Shown: positions 36,248 through 51,754, counted from the stretch's first letter. The stretch: DNA of 64,000 nt from Drosophila pseudoobscura (GCF_009870125.1 NC_046683.1:4898001-4962000), one strand, 5' to 3'. The notes: generated from the sequence alone by a model not told the origin. Numbers and translations are program-made.

Positions 36248-39200
36248 CTGAAAGGGAGACGGAGACAGACAGAGAGAGATGGTAAGTAACGGTATACTAT
36301 GGTTCAAATTGGAAGATAAAAATGAGTTAAAAGTTAGTTTCATTTAATGGCTTAAAGATGTTTAAAACCCAGTGCATAATTTATTTATTTTACCCAAATT
36401 AAGCAGAACTTTTTGATTCAGTCATGGTCTTCCTTCTCTTAGATATTTATTATATTATAGCTAAAGGACACTTGCAGGGGAATACCAGAGGAATACCCAC
36501 TTAAGTGGCCCGTGTGATACCAGCAGAAGGGTGTTACGCGCGGATCCCGACCAGCTGACCGAGGGGCGCTGCCGCACGATCGCGAACAGGCAGGAAAGTC
36601 AGCTGTTGGACTAATATGCGGGGAAAATGATAACTAAATTTACTAAGAAAACTACTAATTATGAGAGAGGTATGTGAGTATTAGTAATTCAAGAAGAGGT
36701 GGATATAATATGGTAGAGAGAGCTATAAGCCGAGCTTAAGACCCCAAACGGAAGTGAAAGAAACAACGGTATATAGTTTCTTGTGAATCTAATAGGAATC
36801 ATGAACACTATGCGTTTAGGTAAGGGTTTCAAATGTTACCTTATTGGTATTGGTAATGGAAATATTAATAAACAGGTGATGGTTTGAGTATGTAGTACTT
36901 TAATGGTTTTTGAAAGAGTATTTGGTGTTTTTTCTGTTGAACATTGAAGAGTGTGAAGGGCGTGCTTGCTCTCTCATCTTCTCCATGTAATTGTGCATTT
37001 AACTGCCTGACGTCACTGGGCGGCCACAGTGACCCACAAAAAGGTGTTGTCAGAGAGTACGCACCTTTGGTCGGGCGAGCTTTTGGCCAGTAGACCATAA
37101 AATAAGAGTGAAAGCATTTCGCCAGCACTCTCCACACGCATACAAGACGGCAGGCACTGTGTGAGCGTGTCTACGTGCCGGCAAACACGTCGGGGAGTGT
37201 TGGCCATCAATACATGGCCCAAACCAAGAGGCACTGCTGCGACAAGCCAAACAGGAAGTGCAGCCAATTGGCCATTTGAGGTGGAAACTAACGGACACCT
37301 TGTCAAGGGCCCCTCCGCCTGCCCGTCTGTACGAGTACGAGTACGAGTACATGCAGGCCGCGCATGCGCAATGCGCACTCTCCAGACCAGTCAGTGAGAG
37401 ATGGCCAACAAGAGAAAGAGAGCCGGAGTGCTGGAGAGTTGGAGAGTGCGAGAGAGCCAGCCCAAGGCGAAAGAGAGCGGGAGAAAGAGTGCGTGGCGCG
37501 ACTGGCTCCGTGGCCTTCTCCAGCGGGGCCCTCTCCATATCTTGCCCAGTTGGCCACCGAACCTCAAAACGTGCGGCCGCGCATCGCATCGCCTCGAATC
37601 GAATCGAATCGAATCTCCGAACTCGCACCAACATACGCGGAAAGAAAGTGTGCACAAAAAGCACAAACAAATCAGTCGAAGGAAACGCGCTCCGCTCCAC
37701 TGTCATTCCTAGTTCCTAGAATCTCTACTTGTCTCCAACCATCCATCCATCCATCCCACCCCCCCAAGTGAGTAAGCAGCAAAAGTGTGCCAGCGGCAAA
37801 AAAAAAAACAAAAAGCAATCCCAAAAAAGAAATCAAAGTCAATAAGAACCAGGCTTCGAAAAAGAATACGCACGAAAATTCTGCTCTGCGACGCCGGCTG
37901 TAACGGTGACGGCAGAGCAACAGCGGCTGCGACTGCGACTGCGGCAGCGACGCCTACGCAGAAGCTTTCTCAACGAAAGTGATTCATGGCTTACGACGTA
38001 CATATGTCGTATGTCGTGTGCCGCTCTTCGTCTCTCTCTCTCTCTCTCTCACTCTGTTGTTATACGAGCAGCAGCTGTACATCTCGGAGCACCCTGGTGT
38101 GCGTAGAGGGTGTTTCGATTTTTGCTAGATTTGGGCAGCGGCAAGGAAAAGAGAGAGACATTTTGTTCCAGATCTTTCTTGCAGGAGCGCTGCAAGAAAT
38201 TTTACGGCTTGCGGGGTATCTTAAGCTTCGTTGCCCGAAGCTAGCATTTCGTCTGTGCTCTCGTCTATTCTGTTGTTATGCATTTCTCTTTGGGGCTGTT
38301 TAACAAACTGTTTAGCAGGTTATTCCTATGTCCATTTCCATCTCCATTGGCACTCGAATTCGCATTACGGTCTCCAGCAGCAGCCGTCGCAGTCGCTAGC
38401 TGGCAGCGCAGCGCCATGGCTGCTGGTTGAATGTTGTACCTTGAACTTGATCGGCAGCGGCGGCTGCGGCAGCTTAAGCCGCAGCGGCAGCGCACATTCA
38501 ACTCTTAGCGCAGCAGAGCCGACAGCAGAGGGCCAACCAGTTTACAGCAGCAACAGCTAACAACAACATGTTTGTAATTGCCTAGCATCCAAAGAAACAG
38601 AAACAGCAATAGCAACAACATTTCCATATCCATATCCCATGTTTGCTGGAAGTCAGATTATGCAAAAATTGGCGACAGGAAATGCTGTGGCAGAAAGCTG
38701 GGAAACAGAAGCATGCAGCATTCCAACAAGCTGCCTGCAAGTGAGAGGTGGAGGCTGTGTGTGGTGTGTGTGTGTGTGCAACAAAATGGTTGCATGCCAC
38801 TTGCTTGTGAGTAAAAGAAAAGTGGCTGGCATTTTAAATTTTTCTTCATTTTTTTTTTGTTTGTCGATTGCCCCCCAGTAGAGTTTTATAATAGAGTTGG
38901 AGATTTCACTTTTAAGCGGGAGACGATACCCCCCCATACCCCTCTGCCCAGAGCCGTGTCCAAGGCCTAAGAAACACGTGCAACGAAAAGTCAATGCAGC
39001 ATAAGACATAAGACAAGGCCGAGAGATACCCTAAAAAAGTAATTTCAAGGGAAGCTTTCAGGTCTAGAAAACTGTCATCATTGGAACAGTAGATATCGAA
39101 GGATTGTTGAGACCTTTGATAACTTTACACAATTATAAAGTTCCGAATGGAAAGGCTATCTCCTGAGCACAGATATTAGTATCTGATGATCCCCCAGAAT

Positions 39201-39787
39201 GACCAGAGAAGAGTTATACCCTTTCCAAGATCATTACTGAGGCGGCAACTCTCCCTCATTGGGTCCAAAGGGTGTACGACTATGTAAAATTGTGTATTCG
39301 TGCTAATCAGAGACCATCAAGCCTACAAATGAGCTTACAGATCTAGCGATCACGATTATCTGGGACTGTAATACTTAGAGTCCGAGTCGGAGACAGCGTA
39401 GAAGACGAAGACGAATCGTATGCATAACAAATGCAAGTTACGAAATCTTTGAATCGATGGGAGATCGTGATTGAAATATGGAAGCGGCATGAAAATCGGC
39501 TCCTGATCGCTAAACCACCGACCTCCGCTCACTCGATCCCTGGTGATCGCCTAACCCGATTACATACCAAGTGACTACGCGACTTTTCATGTCATGTCCA
39601 CTCTTCCACTGCACTGCACTCCACTCCACTCCCCCCACACTCTACGAAATTTTCAATTGCCATTACAGACACGTTTCGGATCGGATCGTACGTACATTGT
39701 AGATAGCTTGGAATTGGAAGACAGCCAGAGGAACGATCAAGCGACGACCCATATACGTAGATCCCATCCCCAGAGCGAGAGAGAGAC
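36248..39787. other. Large-intron / GMC upstream region, no supported gene
   Basis: After a short intron stretch this region becomes GA-rich (37380-37500). It has a CGAAT pentamer run (37590-37615), a CATC run (37740-37755) and CAG/CGGCAG-rich sequence (37900-37960 and 38350-38530). Such composition is typical of Drosophila promoters and 5' untranslated exons, possibly of the GMC gene at 39788, or of Flo2 on the other strand. No splice links could be established. Confidence 0.4.
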
Positions 39788-41736
39788 ATGAGCTCGGCAA
39801 TTGTGGGAGCCGCCTCGGCGATCGGCGGAGCGGTGACGGCGGCCACCAGCAACAGCTGGTTCATCCCCATGCTGATGGCGGCAGTGGCCTATTTTCAGTA
39901 CGAGGAGATAATGGATCCCGAATCGAAGCCCAGCGATGTCAGCGGCGACGAGATACTCGATCACTATGACTTCATAGTGATAGGAGCCGGGTCGGCAGGG
40001 GCCGTGGTGGCCAACCGTCTCACCGAGGTGGAGAACTGGAATGTCCTGCTCCTGGAGGCGGGCGGCGACGAGACGGAGCTAACGGACGTCCCCCTAATGG
40101 CCGGCTATCTGCAGCTATCGAAGATCGACTGGCAGTACAAGACGGAACCATCGGGCACTTCCTGTCTGGGTAAGTGGACAGATTGGCTCCAGATAACGAA
40201 CTCGAGAGACTATAAGCTCGTCTCATTTATCCCTTAGCCATGCAGGGCGGACGTTGCAACTGGCCCCGAGGCAAGGTGCTCGGCGGCAGCTCCGTGCTGA
40301 ACTACATGCTGTATCTGCGGGGATCGAAGCACGACTACGACAACTGGGAGGCGATGGGCAACCCGAGCTGGTCCTATCGCGACGCCCTGTACTACTTCAA
40401 GAAGTCGGAGGACAACACCAATCAGTATTTGGCCAATACGCCGTACCATGCCACCGGCGGGTATCTGACAGTGGGCGAGGCGCCGTACCACACGCCGCTG
40501 GCGGCCAGCTTTGTGGAGGCCGGCGTGGAGATGGGATACGAGAACCGGGACCTCAATGGAGAGAAGATGACCGGGTTCATGATTGCCCAGGGCACGACGA
40601 GGCGCGGTTCACGCTGCTCCACCTCGAAGGCGTTTCTGCGCCCCGCCCGGCTGCGACCCAATCTCCACATCTCGATGAACTCGCACGTGACCCGCATCAT
40701 GATCGATCCGGTGAGCAAGCTGGCCTTCGGCGTGGAGTTCGTCAAGGACCAGAAGCTCTTCCACGTGCGGGCCACCAAGGAGGTGGTGCTCTCCGGCGGC
40801 TCCGTCAACAGTCCCCAGCTGCTGATGCTGAGCGGCGTGGGTCCGCGCAAGGAGCTGGCCAAGCACCGCATACCGCTCATCAAGGAGCTGAGTGTCGGCG
40901 AGAACCTGCAGGATCACATCGGACTGGGCGGCCTCACCTTCCTGGTCAACCAGCCCGTGTCCATTGTGGAGAACCGCTTCCACACCATGTCCACGGTGCT
41001 GCAGTACGCCGTCTTTGGCCAGGGACCCCTCACCATCCTCGGCGGCGTCGAGGGGCTGGCCTACGTGAACACCAAGTACGCGAACAGCACGCTCGACTGG
41101 CCGGACATCGAGTTCCACTTTGTGTCGGGGTCGACCAACTCGGATGGCGGCTCGCAGCTGCGCAAGGCCCACGGACTGACGGAGGCTTTCTACCGGTCCG
41201 TGTTCGAGCCGATCAACAATCGGGATGCCTGGAGCATCATTCCCATGCTGCTGCGGCCCCGGAGCGTGGGCAGCATCCGGCTGCGCAGCGGAAACCCCTT
41301 CGACTACCCGTACATATTCCCCAACTATCTGACGGACGAGTTCGACATGAAGACGCTGATCGAGGGCGTCAAGATCGCCGTGGCCCTGTCCCGGACCAAG
41401 GCTATGCAGCGTTTCGGGTCCCGGCTCTCCAGCATCCGCTGGCCGGGATGCGAGCAGGTGCCCCTCTTCACCGACGCCTTCTGGGAGTGCATGGTGCGGC
41501 GCTACACCTCGACCATCTACCATCCCGTGGGCACCTGCAAAATGGGGCCCTACTGGGACAAGGATGCTGTCGTCGATGCCAAGCTGAGGGTCTACGGCAT
41601 CCGGGGACTGCGTGTCATCGATGCCAGCATTATGCCCAAGCTGGTGTCCGCCAACACGAACGCACCGGTCATTATGATCGCCGAGAAGGGCAGTGACATG
41701 ATCAAGGAGTTTTGGATCAAGAACACCATCGTCTAA
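39788..41736 (+). CDS. GMC oxidoreductase A (FAD-dependent), two exons
   Basis: Exons 39788-40169 and 40238-41736 encode 626 residues. GMC enzymes use FAD to oxidise alcohols, sugars or sterols. Motifs include an N-terminal hydrophobic segment (WFIPMLMAAVAYF) that could act as a signal or membrane anchor, the FAD dinucleotide fold IGAGSAG near 66, LLLEAGGDE, signature 1 RGKVLGGSS near 138, signature 2 SVNSPQLLMLSGVGP near 315, and the C-terminal [10 protein letters not shown] with catalytic His556 and Asn600 (SANTNAP). The length is usual for the insect family. The intron lies in phase 1 just before AMQGGRCNWPRG. The start follows GAGAGAC and gives the expected N-terminus. The substrate cannot be read from sequence. 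It is nested in the large Flo2 intron, on the opposite strand. Confidence 0.93.
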
Positions 41737-43070
41737 GTCTTAGGCTCGAACTATTCCCCCAGTGAGTGAGTGACTGGATGTGAATGTGAATGAATCTGTG
41801 TCTGAATGGACTTACGCGTGAGTGTGTGAGTGTGTGAATGTGCGAATGCTTAAGTTGTATAGCTTCTTAGTCTGATTGACCCTATCCAAAATTATACTTA
41901 TTGACATCTCCTCTAATCCTGACATACATAGAATTTTTTTTTGTATTGTATTTTTTAAGGAAACGCTTGTATTTATTTTAATTTTATGTACGATTAAACG
42001 ATACAAATGAATATGATAATATAATATTAAGAGTTCACTTTTGCTTTTATCCAAAACTGGTTATCTTCAATGTAAAGGGTGGCTAATGAGTGAAAGTGAT
42101 CTTCAGCATGGGAGCAGCAGTTTTAATATCGTTCGATTAAGAGATAGATGTGCAGACCGATTATTTGAAGGTGTTAAACACCAGACTGCCGAATACGAAT
42201 AGCCAGAATGAACGAATCAATTTGCCCGTCCACGCTCTTATTCATTCTCTCTCTCTCTCACGCACACTCTCATCGTGCAGTGTGCGCGCTCTGGCGGACT
42301 GAGTACCAGGCATAAAGTAGAGCCGCAGATCTTGCCGCGGCTCACAACGTTCTCCCTCGCTTTTGGTCTGCCCCTCAAAGCCCTACATTTTTTAGCATGT
42401 ACAATTTTTAAGATACAAGAAATACAAGATAAATGCAGAATGATAAAGAATTATCTACTGGATGGTAGATTTGAAGACTTTCAAACACTTTTAAGACCTG
42501 AGCAGCGCGCTTTTCAGTGCATATTTGTAGGCTCAATACGTTTACGCAGAAACGAATTTTAGGGTATTCATGTAATTTATGGTGTAAGTACAGGGAACGT
42601 GCCAAACCCATAGTTACTCAGAAGAGGGCCTTTTGCTGGTACTCGTATCGGTGAAAAGGAGAGCCTAGTCTCATTTCCATTTAAATGAAGAACGATCGTT
42701 CCAAAATTGATGATGAAACTTGATGCTCGTATTTATGTATTCTTTTCAGTCACTTCTTTGTAGAGCTCTTCATCACACCACAAAAAAACACCATCGATGT
42801 TCTCATCCCGTATATCCAGCACAAAAATATCTTAGCTTAAGGATCATGTTGGATCATATGTGTTATATATTATATATACCTCCCTCAGACAGAATTTTGA
42901 CCCAAAAATAATCGAAAAGATCGTGAGCGACCAGCTGACTGGAGTTCATTCACAGCGCCACCTGTGGGACGGGAATGCGTCACAGCCACGCCGTAAAAAA
43001 ATACGCGGAATGTACATATCATATGTACAGCCGTATGTATAGCCGTAGAGTGTGGGTGTGTGTGAGGGAG
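41737..43070. other. Intergenic spacer between GMC genes A and B
   Basis: The first 300 bases are GMC A 3' sequence with TG-rich repeats (41765-41850) and AT-rich sequence. The rest shows a CT/CA-rich patch at 42243-42275 and no recognisable coding sequence. Confidence 0.5.
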
Positions 43071-43076
43071 CTACGC

Positions 43077-43110
43077 TATAAATATTTATGGCTGTTTATG
43101 GCGGGCAAAC
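43077..43110 (+). promoter_or_regulatory. TATA box upstream of GMC gene B
   Basis: TATAAATA at 43077-43084, a strong match to the Drosophila TATA box. It would place a start site near 43107. The coding start is at least 160 bases further on, with intervening ATGs at 43141 and 43167 in other frames, so a small 5' intron or upstream frames are possible. Confidence 0.5.
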
Positions 43111-43268
43111 AGAAAGTAACGTGAAATATAAAATAATACCGATGTGTATAATATATATCTGCGGGATGTTGTTAACTTTTTATCGGTGGACAGCATTCCG
43201 TACCGTTCCGTTTTGTGGCCGGAGAGGCGACCTGGCACGCAGAGACTGCCAAAGCCGTACAGTCCGTC

Positions 43269-45236
43269 ATGGGCGATCAGCGCGTACACAAACCCCCAGC
43301 GAAGCTGGGAACCTCCGGGGCGATGGTGCTGCTGCCACTGCTGCTGCTGGCGGCGGCAGCCCCCTCCTCGTGGGGCCTTTTTACGGTGGAGAGCAATGGC
43401 CTGGGTGTAGCTTTGATGGAGTCTGTGGCCGGAGCTCTGAACGCCTCCAGCCTGGCCCTGGCCAACGACACGGCCTGGCCGCCGCAGCACCATCCGCCGG
43501 CGGAGCAGGAGGAGATCGAGTCGTACGACTACATTGTGGTGGGAGCAGGCAGTGCCGGCTCCATTGTGGCCAGTCGTCTCAGTGAGTCGTCGCCCCATGT
43601 GCGGGTCCTGCTGCTGGAGGCGGGCCAGCTGCCGCCCCTCGAGTCGGAGATCTTCTCGCTGAGTGCTGCGATGCATCACGACGAGCGGTACATGTACCTG
43701 GACGAGGCCGAGCCCAGTCCCAGCTGCTGTCTGGCCATGGAGCCGCCGCATGGCTGCTCCTGGTGGCACGGCCGCATGATGGGCGGAACAGGGGCCCTGA
43801 ACGGGAACATCTTTGTGCCCGGAAGCCAGGCCAACTTCAACGGATGGCGGCGACGGCTGAATCTGCGCGGCTGGGACTGGCCCCAGGTGCAGCTCGCCTA
43901 CCGCCAGCTGCAGCGGCGCCTGCAGCTCAGCTACTTCCAGGTGGATCCAATCAATCTACGGCTATCCAGCCTGATCTATGCGGCTGCCTCCGAGCTGGGC
44001 GTGCCGCGAATGCAGCAGCCTCTGGTGGCCGGCACGAGCCTAGGCTACACCCATCACGTGCCCGTGACCCTCAATGCGGGAAGGAGGGCCAGCAGTGGGC
44101 GCCTGTACCTGGCCAACCCGCAGGACAGTCGGAGACCAAATCTGAAGGTGATCAGAGGCGCCACAGTCCAGCGGGTGCTGCTGGACGAGGCCGAGGGTGG
44201 CAGACGGGCCAAGGGCGTCGTCTACTTCCTGGATGGCCCAGACGGAGGCGAACGCACCGCCAAGGTCCGGCGTGAGGTAATCGTGAGCGGAGGAGCCCTC
44301 AACTCTGCCAAGCTCCTGCTGCTCTCCGGCATCGGACCAGCAGAACAGCTGCGTACGCTGGGAATCACGCCCCTGAAGGAGCTGCCCGTGGGCGAGAATC
44401 TCCACGATCATGGGATGCTGCCGCTCTACCTCCGCTTCACCCAAAACTGTGCCGTCAACAGCACCCAGGAGGCCGGGCCCAGCGCCTACTCCGCCGCATC
44501 TGTGGCGGAGTATCTCCTGAACGGGCAGAGGGGACCTCTGGCCAACAGCTTCTCCATGATGGGGTTCATCAACTCCAGTGCCCCCGGGTCGATCAAGGGC
44601 GAGCCTGACCTCCAGCTGGTGGCCCACACGCTGATGGCGCGCGGCGGCTCGGGCAGCTTTGGGTATCTGGGATTCCGGCCGGAGCTGGTCGAGGCCCAGC
44701 TGGAGGTGCTGCGGGAGTCGGATATGCTGCAGATCATGGGCTCCCTGCTCAAGCCGCTCTCCCGGAGCGTGGTCCGGCTGCGCAGTGCAGATCCCTGGCA
44801 GGCCCCGCTCATCGAGAGCCACTACGGCGAGGCGTCCGAGGACCAGGCCACCCTGCTCCGCTACGTGCGCTACGTGCAGAGGATGGCGCGAACCAAGTCC
44901 TTCCGCCGATGCGGCCTCCAGCTCTGGCTGCCCCCGGTAGCCGCGTGCGACCAACTGGCCGGCGACTCGGACGAGTACTGGCTGTGCTATATCCGACACT
45001 TCTACGTGGGCTCTTGGCACTCGGTCGGCTCCTGTCGCATGGCTGTGGCCGGGGATCCGCGGGGCGTCGTCGATGAGCGGCTGAGGGTGCACGGGGTGCG
45101 GGGCCTGCGCGTGGTGGACGCCAGCATCATGCCCGAGATCACGGCAGGCCACACGAATGCCCCGACGATGATGATCGGAGAGCAGGGCGCTCGCATGATC
45201 ATCGAGGATCAGCAGGCCAACGAGGTGATTGCATAA
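43269..45236 (+). CDS. GMC oxidoreductase B, divergent secreted member, single exon
   Basis: An uninterrupted frame of 655 residues from the ATG at 43269. ATGs at 43215 and 43323 are in frame; the latter opens directly onto a signal-peptide core ([18 protein letters not shown]). The FAD fold [14 protein letters not shown] and LLLEAG are intact. Signature 1 is altered to [16 protein letters not shown], without the usual WPRGK. Signature 2 is [15 protein letters not shown]. The C-terminus has WHSVGSCRM with His584, and GHTNAP, where His628 replaces the Asn found at the same position in the other complete genes here. This gives a His-His pair as in glucose oxidase. AATAAA is at 45299. Ecdysone oxidase is one divergent member of this cluster in D. 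melanogaster, but I cannot decide orthology. Confidence 0.9.
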   Translation: MGDQRVHKPPAKLGTSGAMVLLPLLLLAAAAPSSWGLFTVESNGLGVALMESVAGALNASSLALANDTAWPPQHHPPAEQEEIESYDYIVVGAGSAGSIVASRLSESSPHVRVLLLEAGQLPPLESEIFSLSAAMHHDERYMYLDEAEPSPSCCLAMEPPHGCSWWHGRMMGGTGALNGNIFVPGSQANFNGWRRRLNLRGWDWPQVQLAYRQLQRRLQLSYFQVDPINLRLSSLIYAAASELGVPRMQQPLVAGTSLGYTHHVPVTLNAGRRASSGRLYLANPQDSRRPNLKVIRGATVQRVLLDEAEGGRRAKGVVYFLDGPDGGERTAKVRREVIVSGGALNSAKLLLLSGIGPAEQLRTLGITPLKELPVGENLHDHGMLPLYLRFTQNCAVNSTQEAGPSAYSAASVAEYLLNGQRGPLANSFSMMGFINSSAPGSIKGEPDLQLVAHTLMARGGSGSFGYLGFRPELVEAQLEVLRESDMLQIMGSLLKPLSRSVVRLRSADPWQAPLIESHYGEASEDQATLLRYVRYVQRMARTKSFRRCGLQLWLPPVAACDQLAGDSDEYWLCYIRHFYVGSWHSVGSCRMAVAGDPRGVVDERLRVHGVRGLRVVDASIMPEITAGHTNAPTMMIGEQGARMIIEDQQANEVIA

Positions 45237-46366
45237 GTGATCTTGACATCTATCCATCCATCTCACAGCCATTCAAAGCACGTTCCATTGTACCAGATAA
45301 ATAAACTTCTAAACCATCTAAAAAGCATCAGTATCCCTAACTTAAGACCCCGGAAAAGAGCCCTGAAAAATGCCTCCAGAGTGGAATTCTGTTCACTTTT
45401 TCTATGCCACTTTTCTCTTAGTGTACAGTAATTTGTGCTGCTTTCCCGATGGAGCATATCTTGTTCATATGCCAGATCTTACCATTTCATATTAGGATCT
45501 TATCTTTTCAAAGAATAGACCTTCTTTGTTGAACGATATCAGAGAACGGCTTTGGGAGATTACAAAAGAAAAAACTCATAGCCGAAGGCCGCTTCGGCTG
45601 GCAGTTCTCACTTTCGGCTCTGTTCGGGTCCAGCAGCCTGGGATTTAGGGGTGATTCGAGAGAGTGATCGAACGATCTGATTCCATTCAAAGCTGAGTTG
45701 ATCGGAGTGCATATGAGTAATAGTTTTAGTGGAATTCTCTGATACTATGATACCATATATTATGTTTGATTCCTGCCTCAAGAATGAAGCTAAAGAGGGA
45801 GAGAAAAGTGCAGAGCCAAGTAAATTTTCCACCAATTGAAAATATAAATATACATCTTCATACATACAGTTATGCAGATATACCTACATATATGGAGATA
45901 TGTGCTTATCGTTCTTTGGCTGCCTTTTTGCTTCGGTCTTTGTTTTGATCAGCCCATGTGTTTGGAGTGCTGCCGGCGCCGTATCTTATCGGGGCAGCGG
46001 GCAATCTTCCAGATACTTGAAGATTTTAGTGGAGCAGCTACAGGCCGCAACCACAACCCCAACCTAGTCTCTGTAGGTTAGAGGTTTTATTCGAAAGATC
46101 TTTCAGAGCCCCAACATGACCTTCGCTTTGAACGCCTCTGATTTCCTGCTGGACAGTGTCTGTGTCTTTCCAGCTGGGAGTGCAGAAGTCTTCCACTTTG
46201 GCCAATGGTCAATGCACTCGCTCAAGCCAAAGCCAAAGCCACAGCATGTGGGGGATCAGCAGTTTCCGGCAAGTGCTGTGTCAGCGAGACACAGGCACAG
46301 AGCCAGAGCCAGAGCCAGAGGGCAGGCCACCAACTGTTACGATGGGGGATCAGTAAAGCTTGAACC
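45237..46366. other. Intergenic spacer between GMC genes B and C
   Basis: Contains the 3' end of gene B and, further on, an imperfect hairpin (GCCGAAGGCCGCTTCGGC) near 45581-45598. AGAGCC hexamer repeats at about 46300-46320 lie just upstream of gene C. No coding sequence is supported. Confidence 0.5.
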
Positions 46367-48265
46367 ATGACGTCGATCAACACGTTCGTGACCATGTGGC
46401 GGTTCCTGCTGACCCTGGGGCCCTCGGCCATGGTCATTCTGTTGCTGAACAAGGGCATCCTGGAGCAGAGGCCGGACATTGTGGACGAGCCGCACCGCGT
46501 GCGCTCCATTCGCATCGAGGATCTGCGCGACTCGTACGACTTCATCGTGGTGGGCGGCGGCTCGGCGGGGTGTGTGCTGGCCGCCCGCCTCTCCGAGAAT
46601 CCCCATTGGAGCGTGCTGCTCCTGGAGGCTGGCGGCGACGAGCCGCTGCTGATCGATCTGCCGCAGATGTATCCGGTGTTCCAGCGCAGCCCCTGGGACT
46701 GGAAGTACCAGACGGAGCCCTCGGACCGCTACTGCCTGGCCATGGAGGACGGGCGCTGCTTCTGGCCGCGCGGCAAGGTGCTGGGGGGCTGCAGCTCCAT
46801 CAACGCCATGATGTACGTGCGCGGCAACCGGCGCGACTACGACCACTGGGCGGAGCTCGGCAATCCCGGCTGGGAGTACGCCAATGTCCTGCACTACTTC
46901 CGCAAGATGGAGGACATGCGGGTGCCCGGCTACGAGCAGAGTCCCTACCACGGCCACGGCGGACCCATCTCCGTGGAGCGCTACCGCTTCCCCTCGCCCC
47001 TGCTGGAGATCTTCATGCGGTCCGCCCAGCAGCTGGGGCTGGCCCATCCCGACGGGGACTTCAACGGCCGCACCCAGACCGGCTTTGCCCCGCCCCACGG
47101 CACTCTGCGGGACGGGCTCCGGTGCAGCGCCAACAAGGGCTACATGCGGCGCAGCTGGCAGCGCCCCAACCTGGACATTGTGCTGAAGGCCTTCGTGGAG
47201 CGGCTGATCATCGAGCCGCAGTCCCGCCGGGCGGTCGGGGTCCTCTTCGAGTACGGCCTGGCGAAGCACACGGTGCGGGCCACTCGGGAGGTCATACTTT
47301 CCGCCGGCTCCCTGGCCAGCCCCCAGCTGCTGATGGTGAGCGGCGTGGGGCCCAGGGAGCAGCTCCAGCCGCTGGGCATCGAGGTGGTGCAGCACCTGCC
47401 GGGCGTGGGGGGCAACCTGCAGGACCACATCTCCACCTCGGGCGCCATCTACACCTTCGACAGCCACCAGGAGCGGCACCTCTCGTTCATTGTGCCGGAG
47501 ATGCTCACCGAGGAGTCCGTAGCCGCCTTCCTGCGGGGCGCCGACAGCTTCTTCTACGCGATGCCCGTCAACGAGGTCATGGGCTTCGTGAGCACCCGCT
47601 ACCAGGACGCCCGCCTCGACTGGCCCGACGTCCAGCTCTTCATGGGCAGCTACGGCTACGGGGCCGACGGCGGCATGGTGGGGCGCCGTGGAGCCGCCAT
47701 CACGCTGGAGAACTATGCGGAGGCCTTCGAGCCGCTGCTCTACCAGGACTCGTTCGTCATTGCGCCCCTGCTGATGCGTCCCCGGTCGCGGGGCTTCCTC
47801 CAGCTGCGCTCCGCCGACGTCCGCGTCCATCCCCGCATCCACGCCAACTACTACGACGATCCCCACGACATGGCCGTCATGGTGGAGGGCCTCAAGATGG
47901 CCCACCGCCTCACCCAGACCCCCGCCATGGCGGCCCTGAACGCCACCATGAACATCTACGAGTGGCGCAACTGTCCCGAGGTGGAGTACCTCAGTGACGC
48001 CTTCTGGGAGTGCCTGGCCCGGTTCTACTCGCAGACCATCTACCATCCCGTCGGCACCTGCAAGATGGCCCCCGCCTCAGATCCCTCGGGCGTCGTGGAT
48101 CCCCGCCTGCGGGTGCGCGGCCTCCGGGGCCTGCGTGTGATCGATGCAAGCATCATGCCCACCATCACCACCGGCAACACCAATGCCCCCACTCTCATGC
48201 TGGCCGAACGGGGTGCGGACATCATCAAGGAGGACTGGCGGCACTATACCAACGGTGGGTGGTAG
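46367..48265 (+). CDS. GMC oxidoreductase C, intronless
   Basis: A single exon of 632 residues starting at the ATG after TTGAACC. The N-terminus carries a hydrophobic helix ([19 protein letters not shown]), a likely signal anchor. FAD fold [23 protein letters not shown], signature 1 [19 protein letters not shown] and signature 2 [14 protein letters not shown] are all present. The catalytic end has YHPVGTCKM with His560 and GNTNAP with Asn604. An AATAAA signal lies at 48295, 30 bases after the stop, so the 3' untranslated region is very short. Codon use is extremely G/C-ending, producing long antisense open frames that I regard as shadows. Its intronless state differs from genes A, E and G. 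Confidence 0.94.
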   Translation: MTSINTFVTMWRFLLTLGPSAMVILLLNKGILEQRPDIVDEPHRVRSIRIEDLRDSYDFIVVGGGSAGCVLAARLSENPHWSVLLLEAGGDEPLLIDLPQMYPVFQRSPWDWKYQTEPSDRYCLAMEDGRCFWPRGKVLGGCSSINAMMYVRGNRRDYDHWAELGNPGWEYANVLHYFRKMEDMRVPGYEQSPYHGHGGPISVERYRFPSPLLEIFMRSAQQLGLAHPDGDFNGRTQTGFAPPHGTLRDGLRCSANKGYMRRSWQRPNLDIVLKAFVERLIIEPQSRRAVGVLFEYGLAKHTVRATREVILSAGSLASPQLLMVSGVGPREQLQPLGIEVVQHLPGVGGNLQDHISTSGAIYTFDSHQERHLSFIVPEMLTEESVAAFLRGADSFFYAMPVNEVMGFVSTRYQDARLDWPDVQLFMGSYGYGADGGMVGRRGAAITLENYAEAFEPLLYQDSFVIAPLLMRPRSRGFLQLRSADVRVHPRIHANYYDDPHDMAVMVEGLKMAHRLTQTPAMAALNATMNIYEWRNCPEVEYLSDAFWECLARFYSQTIYHPVGTCKMAPASDPSGVVDPRLRVRGLRGLRVIDASIMPTITTGNTNAPTLMLAERGADIIKEDWRHYTNGGW

Positions 48266-48764
48266 GCAGGTGCCGGGTCTAAGCCAAGTTTATCAATAAA
48301 AAACCTTGTCCAAAACGATCTTTTCAGAATCCAGAACATCTCTCTAGAACTCTAGAATTTGCTATGACTAAGGCGTTTTCCTAGAGACCGGAGAGTGACA
48401 GCTCTCAGGCCTGTGATCATCCATCCATAAATCATTGGGAGCTTTGGTTAGTGGCTGGCATTCTCCCCGATTGATCTTGAGGCAGCAGAGATTCGTGGGA
48501 ATGGGTATCTGCTAATCGTACCAATTGTCACTGGAATTTAATTGACATTTCCCAGCATTTAGCGGCCCCAAGTGTTGCCTGCTGCCTGCTGGCGATGTAA
48601 TTTATGAGCGGACACTGAACCAAATGGCAAACGGCTTACAGAGGCTTACGAGTTTTACCAGTTTTTCTCGGGGCCTCAGTGGGCCATGGCTTGGGTGGCT
48701 CGCTGGCAGAAAAGGTTTTGTGGCGAGACTGGGCTTTCGTGGTTGGCCGCTGGCAGATCGCGGG

Positions 48765-48770
48765 TCAGTT
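48765..48770 (+). promoter_or_regulatory. Initiator (TCAGTT) upstream of the small secreted-peptide gene
   Basis: A perfect Drosophila initiator word, 49 bases before the ATG at 48819. No TATA box is obvious at the matching distance. Confidence 0.4.
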
Positions 48771-48818
48771 CACGTCCGCCACTGAGCAGACGAGGAGGTT
48801 CTACAGTTTCCGCTCGAG

Positions 48819-49137
48819 ATGAGGAGCCACCAAAGAATGGGCTTACTGGTCATAGCCCTGCTGTTGCCCCTATGCCTTGCCCGGCCGCAGGAGTTCTTCT
48901 TCCAGGCGGACACATCAGCGGCCACGGGCAACGAGGCGGAACCGAGACCTCTGCCGTTGAACGATCCCTCGGGTGAGTGCTGGCTTCAGCCCAAACAAAA
49001 ACTAGTAATCGATCCTTGCAGATCTCAGTGCTGGCCTCAATCTGGTGCCCGTTAGCAGTCTGATTGCGGCAGCGGCGAATGCCGTGCTCCCGGCCCCCGT
49101 GCAGTTCATACGGACAGCCATGAACAGTGGCCTCTGA
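48819..49137 (+). CDS. Small secreted peptide, two exons, unknown function
   Basis: Exons 48819-48972 and 49022-49137 join in phase 1 across a 49-base GT/AG intron, giving 89 residues. The N-terminus is a strong signal peptide (MGLLVIALLLPLCLARP, from Met7; Met1 adds RSHQR before it), with likely cleavage after LCLA. The mature part is about 66 residues, begins RPQEFFFQAD, contains no cysteine, and ends in a mildly amphipathic stretch (LIAAAANAVLPAPVQFI). The frames either side of the intron stay open and the stop follows a conserved-looking end. It lies between two GMC genes, on their strand. I do not recognise the family; it could be a cuticle- or seminal-type peptide, or a hormone precursor, though no dibasic sites are evident. 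Confidence 0.68.

Positions 49138-51754
<2,617 letters not shown>

Noticed and set aside
37590..37620. TCGAATC words resembling tRNA T-loops
   Set aside because: They are units of a CGAAT pentamer repeat with no cloverleaf.
44040..45272. Long antisense open frame opposite GMC gene B
   Set aside because: Same cause: a shadow of a GC-rich coding sequence. The composition is His/Gln/Val-rich with no recognised motif.
46337..48046. Long antisense open frame (569 codons) opposite GMC gene C
   Set aside because: It mirrors the sense gene. Strong G/C-ending codon use leaves few stops on the other strand, and the translation has no domain.
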